Assembly (NCBI GenBank): GCA_035578175.1
Contig: JAQMRL010000001.1
Span: forward strand, 240,316,538-240,380,537
Direction: 5' to 3'
DNA from: Catonia carolina
Lineage: Eukaryota; Arthropoda; Insecta; Hemiptera; Achilidae
Length of the DNA: 64,000 bases
In this document: positions 1 through 10,878 of the stretch, in pieces
Layout of the letters: every line of letters begins with the position of its first letter
Position numbering within the stretch: the first letter of the stretch is position 1
Made by a program: the position numbers and the translations under genes
The notes under the pieces: model-generated
Database searches by the model: none
What the model was told of the DNA's origin: nothing
What the model saw: only the letters and a program-made list of their open reading frames with translations

Positions 1-601
1 ACTTATATACAAGACTATCTCTTATTGCTCCAAGATTTTTTAGTAGAATTAATCGGGGAATTATAAAATGAAATATTAAACAATTTCATTGAAAATCTTA
101 ACTTAAGTTAGAATGAATTATTGTTAGTACAGAATTTACACAAAATAATTGTAGAAATTTCCACAAACATTTTTTGTACACGAAACTAATAACAGCTGAA
201 GAAAACTGTGTATTGTTGTGTAAATACTGGCTGTAAGATGGGACACTGTATTATAAGGAAACATGTAAGTTGGTTAATGTGTAATTTAAGTAGTACTAAA
301 GCAGGGGAAAATATATGGAAAAGAGGACCTGTCAAAAGAAAATTGTCGTGGCTTTAAAATCTAAAAACTTGGTTTAAAAAGAGCTCAAAAAAACTATTTT
401 GCAGGGCAACGAACAAAGTGAAAATTGCTATGATGGTCGCAAACAGTCGAATAGAATAGCACCTAAAGAAGAAGATAACCCTTTGAAGTCCCTTAGTACA
501 AGTCAGTATTTCAGTTATTTTAAATTAAATTGCTCAATTATTTTGATTGAAGTACTTAATTTATTTTTAACAACAATTTCACAATATTACATTAAATTAG
601 T
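1..601. other. AT-rich DNA, no supported gene
   Basis: No coding or repeat signal that I can support. The open frame at 399-608 has no recognisable domain and simply runs into the LINE end that begins at about 602. Confidence 0.5.
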
Positions 602-841
602 CAACTAGCCAGTGATCTAGCTACAAGGAACTTCCCAACTGTGCGACGTTTAAAGCAAAAATGGTGTAGAGACTTCTTGGTCTGAATAACGGACAATACC
701 CGAAGTTTTGAATGGAGAATGTACCACTAGGTACCTCTTCTCCTTAAAGTGAAATTCCCCACCGCCATTTAAGTATCATATACGGAAGTTATGATGCTCA
801 ATGTACAGTGCCGTAATAAAAGTTAAAGCCAAAAAAAAAAC
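602..841 (+). mobile_element. 3' end of a Jockey-type LINE (5'-truncated)
   Basis: This stretch aligns base for base, with scattered changes, to the last 230 bp of the better preserved element at 14.44-15.23 kb. It covers the final codons (LAxDLATRNFPTVRRLK in the better copy), a 3' UTR containing CCCCACCGCCATTTAA, and a closing A-run at 830-841. The stop region differs (gcaaaaatgg against gcgaaaatga). Only about the last 15 codons remain, so it has no coding capacity. Extreme 5' truncation is normal for target-primed LINE insertions. Flanking duplications are not clear. Confidence 0.8.
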
Positions 842-2285
842 TTTGCCTTATTTTGGGATGTGATTTTGTATCGGTGTTATTTATGAATTAAAATATGAAC
901 CTAAATAAACAATTCTTGTCACGATAACAACCCTTCAGAACAAACTGAACATCTCAACGTTGTCAAGAATAGTAGAATCATCGAGATTTTAATTAAATAA
1001 TGTTATTTATTTCTCAAAATCTTGTACAGCTTTAACCAATTTTTATTTTTGGATTTTTTGTGAAATCCTAAAAGTATCCTTTTTATAACCATACTAATGT
1101 CTTACAACCATCCAGTAGAACTCTATTTAAGGAAACAGATTTTTCATTTAAAATATATTGAACCAGATTTTTAGTTTTAAATATACTACTATGTAATATA
1201 TTTAGGTAATATGTACGAAGTTAACTTAAAGTTCTTCGACCTACACTTAATTTAGAAGTCTCCTGGATCCAGAAAAAATAGGGTAGCTATTCCTTTTATT
1301 AAGAATTTATAGATTACTTCGTATAGTCTACATCTATCCTTACATTCATTCTAAAATTGGCACTTGGAATAAATAAAATAATTTTTATGTTGACAGCAGG
1401 ACTATCACAAATTTCTCATGCAATACGAATCTATTTAAGTGTATAAATAATAAATTATGGCAAATGAAAGAATTTTCAACAGACTCGTTTCCTATGATAT
1501 TTATAGTCTAAGTAAAAGGAATAAGTGATACTTTTTTCAGACTTAACCGAAGCTTTTGGGTTGGTTTACTTTAATTTAAAAAAAACAACCTTATCAGTTT
1601 TAAATAATCAGTTTAATAATAATAGTCTAACATTTTAGAATTAAATGAACTGAAAAAAATCAGTCGTTTCGTAAAGGAAAAATCCTACCGTATTTATACT
1701 TCATGATATAAATTTTTATAAACGAAAAGTATGAAAATTAGTTAAAAAAAAAATTGTGAAGTATGCAAACGAAACCGACTGAAGGCCAAATAAATATATT
1801 TGGTAATAAAGGTTAACTTTTCATTTTACTTTTTTTAATTTAAAAATACATCCTTCAGTTAATAAAAATTTGTTACATAATGTCTTAAATATGTTATCGA
1901 TGATAGAAGAATTTATATCTCTTTGCTTTACTTTATTTTATTTAGAAAATATAAATATATGCATAATAATAATACCTTTTCGTCTGTGTCTTAAATATTT
2001 TATCGACATTCAAATCAAAATCAAAAGTAGTTTTTTTCTGTTTTTAGTTGTCGGGAAACATTCCTTAACTGCAGTTAATTGGATGCTTTAGTAAAAATAT
2101 AAGGCAAGACAAGTCGGGGTGGCGGTGAGAGGGGACATGTTAGGGATGTAACTGACTTTATGTTCTTCCTATAAGACTAAAGGATTTACGATCGAATCTA
2201 TCGATTGAGTCTCCATGTCAAATAACCGTATTAAAGGAGCCATTGGCAGATGAAGATCGTATAATTATAAGATTAGAGAATAGGC
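842..2285. other. AT-rich DNA, no gene seen
   Basis: Mostly A/T-biased sequence with short homopolymer runs. The open frame at 1870-2091 is low-complexity (Ile/Phe/Leu-rich from AT-rich codons) and is not supported as a gene. Confidence 0.5.
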
Positions 2286-2288
2286 AAC

Positions 2289-2345
2289 TATTATTATTAT
2301 TATTACTATTATTAATAATAATAATAATAATAATAATAACAATAA
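2289..2345. repeat. (TTA)n/(TAA)n microsatellite, self-complementary
   Basis: A run of TTA units passes directly into a run of TAA units, so the two halves are reverse complements and could fold back. It is visible directly in the sequence. Confidence 0.9.
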
Positions 2346-3006
2346 TTCGGGACAAGATGTTATGGTAGAAGAGGAATGGTAGAACTAGGGAGTTAATGTA
2401 TTCCGGGGTAATAACGCGTTTTACCCTGGTCGCAGACCCTAAGGTGGTTTGAAAATCTGCAATGTCTGTTGCCATGATTATATCATGCTCTCTTTTATTA
2501 TGTAATAATATTATAATTTTCCGCGATACCATGTCCAGCCCCGCATCATTTGCATCTTTCTTATAATATTACTTATATGGGATCATCCATCTACCACCAT
2601 AATGCTCCCATACGATATACCTTCCGGCTAAAAACAAAAAATGACGTCCATCCAAAAATACGAGTACGAATTAACCTAGAATATGTTCAGCCTACCTTCG
2701 CCTTCACTTCATCTGTTATTTTCTAACATTATACATTAACATAGCTCAAGTTGAATCATGTTTAAAGATCTTTCTACCTACGTAAATTATTAACTAGTTT
2801 TATATCAGTTAAAACATTCTGTTGTACTATCAAAAAAGTTAATAAATTTTATATCCAATTCTACAAAAATATTTAAACATGAAGTCTACGTCCTGTAATG
2901 TCCAGTAAATAAATACACATCTTTTGTTGCATTTTATTCCAAAACTGCTCAGTTAAACAATGGTTAATATACTGATTTATAACAAAGTTTTGCAGCGGAA
3001 ACATTT
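2346..3006. other. No gene seen
   Basis: Slightly less AT-rich than its surroundings around 2350-2700, but no domain, splice pattern or repeat match could be recognised. Confidence 0.4.
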
Positions 3007-3222
3007 GTTTTTTATTCCTAATTTGTGTGCGTTGCAATCTGTTCAATTCAGAACAATAAGCAACCCCATGACCCAATGAGGTAAGGATGATGCGCATGAC
3101 GTATAAATGAGGTGTAGCCTTGTACAGACCCAGGCCGACCATTCCTGAGAGAGTAGTATGGTTAATAGAACCCATACTCTCTCAGGAATAGTCAGCCTAG
3201 GTCTGTAAAAGACTACACTTAG
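3007..3222 (-). repeat. SINE-B copy with head-to-head inverted duplicate
   Basis: Positions 3007-3170 are the 3' two-thirds of a SINE-B on the minus strand (tail, CAACCCCATGACCCAATGAG block, then the GTCTGTACAAG block in reverse). At about 3171 the sequence turns round, and 3172-3222 repeats the CTCTCTCAGGAAT...GTCTGTAAAAGACTACAC block on the plus strand. The tRNA-like head is missing. The result is a roughly 50-bp-arm palindrome made from one SINE. Confidence 0.75.
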
Positions 3223-3485
3223 CATTTAAAGTCTGAGAATTCTTGAATAGGTTTTTGAAACTTATTTAATAACAGCAAACTCCAGAACGACCTACTTTTA
3301 CCATGTAACGGACATAGCAAAAGACAGGTAATTTATTTACATTCAACTTCAAATACACACAAATCCATACACATAGTAGAGATGAATTCACGACAAATAG
3401 GGCTACAAGGTATCCACGGTTCAATCATGGTATCCAAGGTATCCATGGTTCAAACGCTGAAAGTTAAGAGATCTCCAAAGGAACT

Positions 3486-3544
3486 AGTACGTGTGTGTTT
3501 GTGTGTGTGTGTGCGCGTGTGTGAGTGTGCGCGCGCGCGCGCGT
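3486..3544. repeat. (GT)n/(GC)n microsatellite
   Basis: Alternating purine-pyrimidine tract of GT units grading into GC units. It does not sit in a recognisable Element E copy, unlike the other CA/CG tracts in this window. Confidence 0.9.
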
Positions 3545-3687
3545 TTCAGCACCAACAACTCTCTACGAGTCGGTTAAATAAAATTACAATTTAATTCAAA
3601 TTTTCTAGTTGTTTTTTCAATAGCAGATTGTAAGTTAACAATAAAAGTAAAAAGGATATAACCCTAAAAAAAAATTATTTATTTTAC

Positions 3688-4018
3688 CCCACCGGGTTAG
3701 TCTAGTGGTAAAGTCGTTTCCGCGAATCACCCGAATCAACAGGTGATTTTTGGAGACAAAGGTTCCTAGTTCAAATCCCAGTAAAGTTAATTAGTTTGAC
3801 TAGGATTTAAATACTAGACAGTGGTTATTGGTGTACTTTGATGGTTGGGGTTCAATTAACCATAATCTCTCATGAATGGTCGGCCTGGGTCTGTACAAGA
3901 TTACATCTCATTTATGCGTCATAAACATCATTCTCATCCATTGGGTCATGGGGTTGTTTATTATTCTTAAATTGAACAGATTGCACCGAACACGCACATT
4001 AGGGATTAAAAAAAATAT
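3688..4018 (+). repeat. SINE-B, full-length tRNA-headed copy
   Basis: The tRNA-like head carries an A-box-like TTAGTCTAGTGGTAAAG and a B-box-like GTTCAAATCCC about 75 bases later. The family body follows (TGGTTGGGGTTCAATTAACC, GGCCTGGGTCTGTACAAG, CATTGGGTCATGGGG) and it ends in a poly-A run. An A/T-rich string near TATTTATT occurs on both sides and may be the TSD. RNA polymerase III transcription is expected for such a head. Repeats of the same unit occur at 12.0, 19.4, 20.2 kb and, reversed, at 3.0, 54.6 and 61.4-62.5 kb. Confidence 0.85.
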
Positions 4019-4295
4019 TTATTCGGCCGTTGATTCTTTTTATTGGGAAAACAGGTTTTCCTAATTAGTAGTACAATTATTATTATTCTAAAGTTTATAA
4101 TTGTCATAAATATAAATTTCATACTAAATATACCTAACTATAAAACCTATCATACTCTAATAATTCATCATACGCTAGCTATATCCTACATACGTATGTA
4201 AACTATTCAGCCACTTAATGTTAAAAATTAATGAAACTATACGACTTAATCCATGAGACATATGACTGACTGTAATTATGAATAGAAACAAGAAA

Positions 4296-5052
4296 AATCT
4301 GGTGTGAAACACACACGACTTTCTCTTGCCAATGCAAATAATGAACAATATAACCTAATTTTAGATATAAACAAAATAACTAACTTCAAAAAACATAATC
4401 TTATTTTAATCATGAATGAATGATGCAAATGAAAACCAACCAAAGTTTGGCTTAATAATATGGAAAATCACTTTTTGACGCTAAACTAGGCTCTGTAGGA
4501 AAAAATGCTTAAAATAAAAGATCTTTTAATTTCCTATAAATTTGATTATGTGCATTTTTGTCGTAAAATGGATACTACGGCCGGAATCTTAAAAAATCGA
4601 TTTTTTTAACAGATTTTCATGAAAAAAAAACAGAAAAAATTATTGCAAAACTAAGCGTTATACAAAAATTGTTCGAAATAAAAGTTGTAGGTTTATAAAT
4701 TGTCAACAACTTTTATTATATAGACTACACTTTTACGCTAAAATGCATATTAAGGCTGCAATCTTAAAAACACCATTTTTTTTCTACGAGAGAACAGCCT
4801 CCCAAGAATTTCAGCAGTGATGGTGCCTACCCTATATTATAGAGCATAAAAAATTGTAATAAATGGGGCAATTTTAAAAAAAATCGTAGTAGTCATTTTT
4901 GAGAAAATCGCAAAAAGTGAAAAATGACACGAATAAACTACTTCCGGTTAACCGATTTTGATGAAAATGTTCGTGTCAGGTTAGGTAGTAGAACCTAACT
5001 TAAGTTTCAAGTTTTAACTTCGTACGATGTTCCGTCCTTGAGATATTTGGTT

Positions 5053-5099
<47 letters not shown>

Positions 5100-5236
5100 C
5101 GTTAAAAACGTGTTTTTTTTAGGTTCAGGGGTTCTAAAAACGTGTAGATCCGGTGAAAACTCGTTTCGAAAAATCGACACGAAATTAATACTTTTCTTCC
5201 TATAGACTACTCATATAGGCAAGAGAAAGTAAAAAA
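4296..5236 (+). mobile_element. Element E, most complete copy (non-autonomous DNA element?)
   Basis: The unit starts at AATCTGGTGTGAAACAC and ends at GGCAAGAGAAAGT followed by A-rich sequence. Near the left end ACTTTCTCTTGCC is the exact reverse complement of the right-end GGCAAGAGAAAGT, which suggests inverted terminal or subterminal repeats. Inside are short blocks shared by all copies: TTTTGTCGTAAAATGGATAC, GACACGAATAAACTACT, GATGAAAATGTTCGTGTC, GAGATATTTGGTTCACAC, a CA/CG tract, and TCCGGTGAAAACTCG. There is no open frame of note. Related copies lie at 13.9, 23.9, 45.9, 50.8 and 53.4 kb. The superfamily is unknown. Confidence 0.75.
5052..5098. repeat. (CA)n/(CG)n microsatellite inside Element E
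   Basis: CA tract with a short CG interruption. It directly follows the GAGATATTTGGTTC block of Element E, the same internal position as in the copies at 14.1 and 46.9 kb. Confidence 0.9.
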
Positions 5237-7072
5237 TCAAAATACAACCTAATATTATTATTCATGCTAACTAAACAATGTTATAACGAACAAATAATAG
5301 TAAACGTTATCAACATAAAATAACATAATTAAATAGGTTCAACTAATATTAATTTTATGTGCAATTACAGGTCTAGATTTAATTTTTTGTAATAGTTTAA
5401 GTACTCAATTTCAGAATAAAAAGGATTATTATTTTTTCGAAATCATAACAAATTTTTCTTATTATTTTCTTTTCGCATTCTTTGGGTTATCGCATTGTAG
5501 TACTTGATAGCAATATAATGTACCCTGGTCTCCTGTTTATATTTTTATCAAAATATTAAATATAAAATAATAAATGGAAATAAATCTCTGAAAGAAATTT
5601 GTTAATATGATTTACAATTTATTGTTAAAATGGAAAATTAATCTACAATATCAAGTTATTTTGTAGAATTTTGTTTTGAAAGGGTTTTTTATTTAATTTA
5701 TCCATTCTCTTGAAGAATAGTCTCGATATTGTTTCTTTGTAATTAATAGCGATATTTAATGGGTAATATTAATTTTGCTTACGTTAGATAATTATCTTTT
5801 AGTTATTACATTGTCTTAGCATTCGGTTTGATAATCTGTAATTTATTACCCACATCATTATGTTGTTATTAATATCATTTTAAGTCTTTGTAACATTAAG
5901 CGATGGGATTTATCGAATATACCTCGTGCTATAATTTATTTAACGTTAAACATTTGAGTGCAAATTAGTTTTTAATGAAAAACCGCGTCATCTTATAAAT
6001 TGATATAATTTTTCCTAACTTATAAATGCTTTGATCAAATTGATGTAACGTTGTTGTTGATTTATTTTGAATTCTAAAATGTAACTTATGTTTTCTCACA
6101 TCTTTCTTTTTAATTTTGTATTTCAAATCATGATTACCAAACAATATAACATGTTAACGAATGTTATTAATTTAATAGACAAATGTTTTAAGTAGATATG
6201 TCAAATCATTTATTATTTTATAAATATGAAAAAAATATTTACCTTCTAGTTAAATATTTTATCATACGCCCCTTATTTAATTTATTTATATTATTATGCT
6301 TTTAATATTATGTATTATATACAACGACCTCACATTAAGACTTCAAGACCTCTTAGCAATAAATTCTTTCATGTTTTAATACCTCTTAACATGAGGTAAT
6401 TATAAAAATATTAATTAGAATCATTAACAGGTCGATCTGCTTTTGACAAGAATAAAATAAAATAATATATTAAAATAATAATGCTGGCCTTAAGGGACAC
6501 AACAACCGACAACTAGACATTATCTGTTTCCTTGTACATTTATTTAGTTAGGCCAGTGCTGTCTTGATCTCATACTTCTTCATCCTCTTCATTCTTCTTT
6601 TTAAATTGTTTAAATTTTAAGACCACAATCCATAACTTATAGTCATTAATATCGATTCGTTCTACATAATTACGTATATTTTTATGTTAGACGCTTAATT
6701 AGATTAATTTATTTTGTCTCAATATTTTTGTGTTCTTTTCTAATCTTTAAACACACATTTTTTAATATTTAAATACAGATGATAAGAACCATTAATAAAG
6801 TAAACTAAATAAAAAATATTATTTTATTAGTTATTTATAAGTTGTTTTTAGATCACTTCAACGTTGCAGTTGTAAAAGATTTTGCTATAAATTAACTTAA
6901 ATTTGTAATCAATCGTAAAATTTACAGATTTATTTCTAAATTAAACTCTGACTTTCAATTATTTTTGTTATTCTAAAATTCATTAGTTTATTTACAAGAT
7001 GCAAATAGAGAAAAAAGAAAACGATTTAAATTCTTTTCATAAAAATATATTCATAGGGTCTAACTATGATAA
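5237..7072. other. AT-rich DNA, no gene seen
   Basis: Long stretch of very AT-rich sequence without a recognisable repeat family, coding bias or splice-like pattern. Confidence 0.5.
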
Positions 7073-7078
7073 TAAATA

Positions 7079-7626
7079 TTTTTTTGTCATCAGTCTCTTG
7101 ACTGGTTTGATGCAGTTCTAGCTGTTCTATCTTGCCCAAGTCGTTTCATATCTACTTGTCTGTAACACCCTACATCTTTTGTTATTTGCTTTATATATTC
7201 TAAACTTTGCCTCCCTCTACAATTCACTCCCTCAATATTACCCTCCATTATTGATAGATGTCTTATTAAGATTATTAGACCTGTTGATTATTAGATTATT
7301 AAGATTATTAGACCTGGATGTCTTAAGATACGCCCCACTAGCCTATCCCTTCTCCCGGTAAGATACTTCCGTATACTTCTTTTTTCATTCACTCACCTAA
7401 GAACCTCTAAATTACGTATTTTGCCCACCCACCTAATCTTTAACATTTTCCTACGACACCAAATTTCAAAAACTTCTATCCTCTTCCTTTCTACAGCCCC
7501 TATCACCCATGTTTCACTCCCGTATAATGCTACACTCCAAACATAGAGTTTTAAGAGATTTTTCCTAATATGTAAATCAATGTTTGTAGTCAGTAAGTTG
7601 TTTTTCATTTCAAAGGCTAGAGCAAT
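7079..7626 (-). pseudogene. RTE-like LINE, C-terminal end of reverse transcriptase ORF
   Basis: Read on the minus strand, 7608-7393 encodes YVWSVALYGSETWVIG, then an ER-rich FEIWCRRKMLKIRWVG and IRNLEVLR, the classic region after the RT thumb in RTE/BovB-type LINEs. A frame shift and stops follow, then VNCRGRQSLEYIKQ, RLGQDRTARTASNQS and the stop. The element ends at about 7079 with CAAACCAGTCAAGAGACTGATGAC in two parts (hairpin plus stop) and an A-run. There is a local 32-bp duplication near 7265-7315. The 5' part is absent, so it is inactive. A second copy is at 21.6-22.2 kb. Confidence 0.85.
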
Positions 7627-7654
7627 TCTACTTTTGTAGAATAAATATTACATC

Positions 7655-7790
7655 ACACATTTTAAACGCTGAAAACGGAGGTCCCGGGTTCAATTCTCTG
7701 CTAGGGTTTGGAAACCTATTCCACGCTAAAACCTACCGTCGTTCATTAACACAAAGTAGTTCCTAATGACAAAGATGTTGATGTAACTAC
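7655..7790 (+). repeat. SINE-C, 5'-truncated copy
   Basis: Matches the SINE-C unit from the anticodon-side of the tRNA-like head (GGAGGTCCCGGGTTCAATTC) into the body (TAGGGTTTGGAAA) and the family 3' end (CTAATGACAAAGATGTTGAT). The A box and 5' head are missing. It lies just beyond the truncated end of the RTE-like LINE. Confidence 0.6.
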
Positions 7791-8281
7791 ATAAACTAAA
7801 AGTAAAAAAATATAAATGGTTAATTCGATAAATAATTTTTATTTTATTTGTTAAATTCATGTTTTTATGTTAAATTTAAATGACATGACTGAGTGACGAG
7901 CATGGAGAGAACCATCTACTGACAGAATTTTGAAATTTTAATTATTTGTTTTTTATTAATTAATTAATTAATTTATAAGTGACATACAGTTGCTGAAACG
8001 GCATATTCCTGCTTCAATTCCACCTTATCGCATGTGAACGTTGTTTGGTGAATGATGAGGCGAATTTTTTTTATCAGTAGCCCTATTCTTACATACGTAG
8101 CTTTATTATTGTTATTTAAAATGTATTAACAAAATATATTGACATTTTAAACTAAATGTACGTATAGCCTTTTTACATGACTCAGGAATTCATTGTCAGA
8201 GTAGAAAGTTTTTAAATTCTTCTTTTAAAATTTTAACGAACAGTTGTAGTTGGATTCATTGCATAAACTGGGTACAAAGTT
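7791..8281. other. AT-rich DNA, no gene seen
   Basis: Contains only short AT repeats such as TTAATTAATTAATTAA near 7960. No gene or dispersed repeat is recognised. Confidence 0.45.
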
Positions 8282-8523
8282 CATTGTACAGTACATATAA
8301 TTGCAATGTATTTCTTATTTAATTTTTATTTTATCATAAAATAAAATAATTAAAAACTATAAAAAATGGTCGAAGAATAAGTACGAAAACTAACCAGTTA
8401 AGAACTTACTTAATTGGTACTAAGTGTTCTTACTCATTCTTTGACTGTATTTCTGGTGGTTTTTATTAATTTTATTTATAATAAAATAACAAATTCATTA
8501 AATATTATACATATGGTACAATG
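8282..8523. repeat. Foldback element: imperfect inverted repeat, about 120-bp arms, no spacer
   Basis: The left arm 8282-8402 and right arm 8403-8522 are imperfect reverse complements along most of their length. Matching anchors include CATTGTAC at both outer ends, TTTTATTAATTTTATTTATAA against its partner in the left arm, GTCGAAGAATAAGTA against GTCAAAGAATGAGTA, and ACCAGTTAAG against ACCAATTAAG at the centre. It may be an old foldback MITE or a decayed hairpin-forming element. No other copy was noticed in the window. Confidence 0.6.
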
Positions 8524-8799
8524 TTTAAAGTAATAATTGTAATGTAATGTATTAAAATTTCATAATCATATTTTTTAATATGTAGACTAACGTATTGTGT
8601 TTCATACAAATTTTTGTTGTGCTTCTAAACGAAACAGTGTTTTGTTAGATAGTGTATGATATTTATGATTGAAATTATTTGTCTCGAAGAAATACAATTG
8701 GATTTTTTGTATATAGGCCTACTAGAATTAAATTACACGGATGACAAACGTAAAATTTTGTTTTTATTTTTATTTACCTAATTTTGTAGTATAATATTT

Positions 8800-9187
8800 G
8801 TCCATAACAGGCAGGTGTAGTGTTAAATTGTTTGCACTCGATCTGCTAATTTCAGGGCTAAAAAAATAGTTCTGTTTCTTATCACATGGCCAGCCAATTA
8901 AATGACTGAAGCATTTAAGAACAAAAGAGGTAGAGGTGTAAAAGGCACTAGAGTTATCTCTTCTGAGAGTAACGAATTTCATATATACAGCCAGAACCTG
9001 TAAAGAATGAAGTGAAGGTGTCATTTGCAGGATGGAAAGTAGATGCTTCTCAAAGGGCCAGGAATTCTGATAAGAATACTTTTCCACTCAGTAAGGAAGG
9101 CAATGGTAAATTACCTCACTACTAGTTTTACTTAGTAAAGCCTCTAGATGTTCAAACCAGCCTTTCAGCTGATGACCTAAACAACAA
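8800..9187 (+). repeat. SINE-A copy with 12-bp TSD
   Basis: Begins TCCATAACAGGCAGGTG and ends CAGCTGATGACCTAAACAAC. It is flanked by TAGTATAATATT (8787-8798) and TAGTATAAAATT (9188-9199), a 12-bp duplication with one mismatch, which fixes the element ends. The duplication and the AAC-rich tail indicate LINE-mediated retroposition. Confidence 0.85.
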
Positions 9188-9199
9188 TAGTATAAAATT

Positions 9200-10461
9200 A
9201 CGGCAGTGTATCACAAAAAATAAACTACAAAATTTTAAAATTCAATTAACATTTTTATTAGTCTCTTGGTACTACATAATTCCGTAGTAAATACTACAAA
9301 AGTACTTTATTTACTAATCTATCAGAATAACAAAGGATTTTTCAAGCAAATATCTATAAATTTCTATCATTCGAAACAGAATAAATGAAATCACTAAAGT
9401 AGAAAAAAAATAAGTTGAGAAAGTAAAATAATACGATAAAATAATAATAAAAAAAATTAAATAAGATTAGAAATGTAGATAAAAGTATAGAAAAAGAAGA
9501 AAATAGACGAGAAGAAATTCAGGGCCACCCAAAACTGAACAGTTAATATTAATGTTTAGACGCACTTCTTTTACATTTTAAATTATAATATCATTAATTT
9601 CAAATGATCAATAAAATGTTTATTGTTAATCTTCGTATTTTATTTTCCGGAAGGTTTGTTCCATCTGCAGGCATCGTCATTTAAATAAAATTAAAACTTT
9701 AATACTACAACTTGTAGTAAGTTATAGGCTACTCGTTTAATAATAGAAACGGTGATTTTAATTTAAGGTGAAAAACCATTCCATTGTAACAGTCATCGAA
9801 CTGCTGTCACTCCATTTTAAAAGTAGTTTTCATTTCTGTTCGTTTTATTTTAATAATTTTTACTTATTTAAATGTAACACTATTAATTAACGTTTTAATT
9901 AATCAAGATAATTGTTGGACCGTACTCAAATATTTAATTCGTATTTACATAATGAAGTTCTACAAATCGTAGAAAATTTTTCTGGAAAACCATCTTGAGA
10001 AATTTTTCAAAATCTGCAGAAAATAATGATTTTTAATTTATAACAATTATCTCTCCTGTATTCTGCATTAATAATTAGAATTCTTATTTTTTTACTTTAA
10101 ATAATTGTTAGTATAACCAAACAGAAGTTAAATAAAAATTTCTCATTTTATAACAACTCGAAAACTAACTTTTTGTAACCATTCGCTTTAAACTGTTTAC
10201 TATATTAAGTTTATTCACAACTTACACCTTACAGTATTAGTGAATATTCGAAGGGATCATGTTTAAAGCATACAGAATTAAAATAGGCCTAATTAATTAA
10301 ATTAATTTATAATACTCTATGGTTTTCTTTCCATTACTTGATTTAGGGTTTGTTCTGAAATTATTCAGTAGTTTATAGTGTTAAGTCAAACCATGTCTCT
10401 ACTCCATTTTCTACGAAGATTTCTTCGCAGGTTACTTGGGAAACGATGCCTCTAGATCACA
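9200..10461. other. AT-rich DNA, no gene seen
   Basis: No recognised repeat or coding signal. A/T-rich throughout. Confidence 0.5.
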
Positions 10462-10708
10462 CTGACTGAATCATTTAACAGAAGAGGTAGAGGTGTAAAA
10501 GACGCTAATCAGAGTTATCTCCTCTGAAAGTAATGAATTTTATTATACAGCCAGACTCTGTTGCAGAGTGTAAAATATGTGCTTTTCAGACATGCTGATA
10601 AGCGTACTTTCCATTCAGTGAGGAAGGTAATGGTAAACCACCTCACTCCTCGTTTTACTTAGTAAAACCTCTACAGGTTCAAACCAGCCTTTCGGCTGAT
10701 GACCTAAA
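10462..10708 (+). repeat. SINE-A, 5'-truncated and internally deleted
   Basis: Starts within the family at ACTGAATCATTTAACAG, lacks about 45 bp after CCAGACTCTGTTG, and ends with the diagnostic CAGCCTTTCGGCTGATGACC. A SINE-C in the opposite orientation follows 15 bp downstream. Confidence 0.75.
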
Positions 10709-10723
10709 TTACTATTTAAAATT

Positions 10724-10878
10724 GTACCAACTGCTTGGTTATTAGTGTCTACGATAGGTGATGTATCACTAGAAAAGTGGGTGTTGACTTGTGAAAATTT
10801 CCAGACCCTACCCGGGAATCGAACCCGGGACCTCCGCGTTGTAGGTTAGTACGCTAACCACTACGCCACGGAGGCGGT
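10724..10878 (-). repeat. SINE-C, best-preserved copy with tRNA-like head
   Basis: Read on the minus strand it begins with the tRNA-like head GCCTCCGTGGCGTAGTGG (A box) and has a perfect T-arm, CCCGGG-TTCGATT-CCCGGG, at 10811-10829 (B box). The body follows and it ends AATAACCAAGCAGTTGGTAC. The 5' and 3' acceptor halves do not pair and non-tRNA sequence continues directly from the head, so this is a tRNA-derived SINE and not a working tRNA gene. Related copies lie at 7.7, 22.6 and 43.8 kb. Confidence 0.75.

Noticed and set aside
2218..2532. 104-codon minus-strand frame
   Set aside because: Runs through the TTA/TAA microsatellite (Ile/Asn-rich) and has no recognisable feature.
7246..7320. Tandem repeat array
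   Set aside because: Only two imperfect 32-bp units within the decayed RTE-like LINE; a local duplication, not an array.
10805..10876. tRNA gene (minus strand) with a perfect T-arm
   Set aside because: Acceptor halves do not pair and the sequence continues into a body shared with three other loci, so it is the head of SINE-C.
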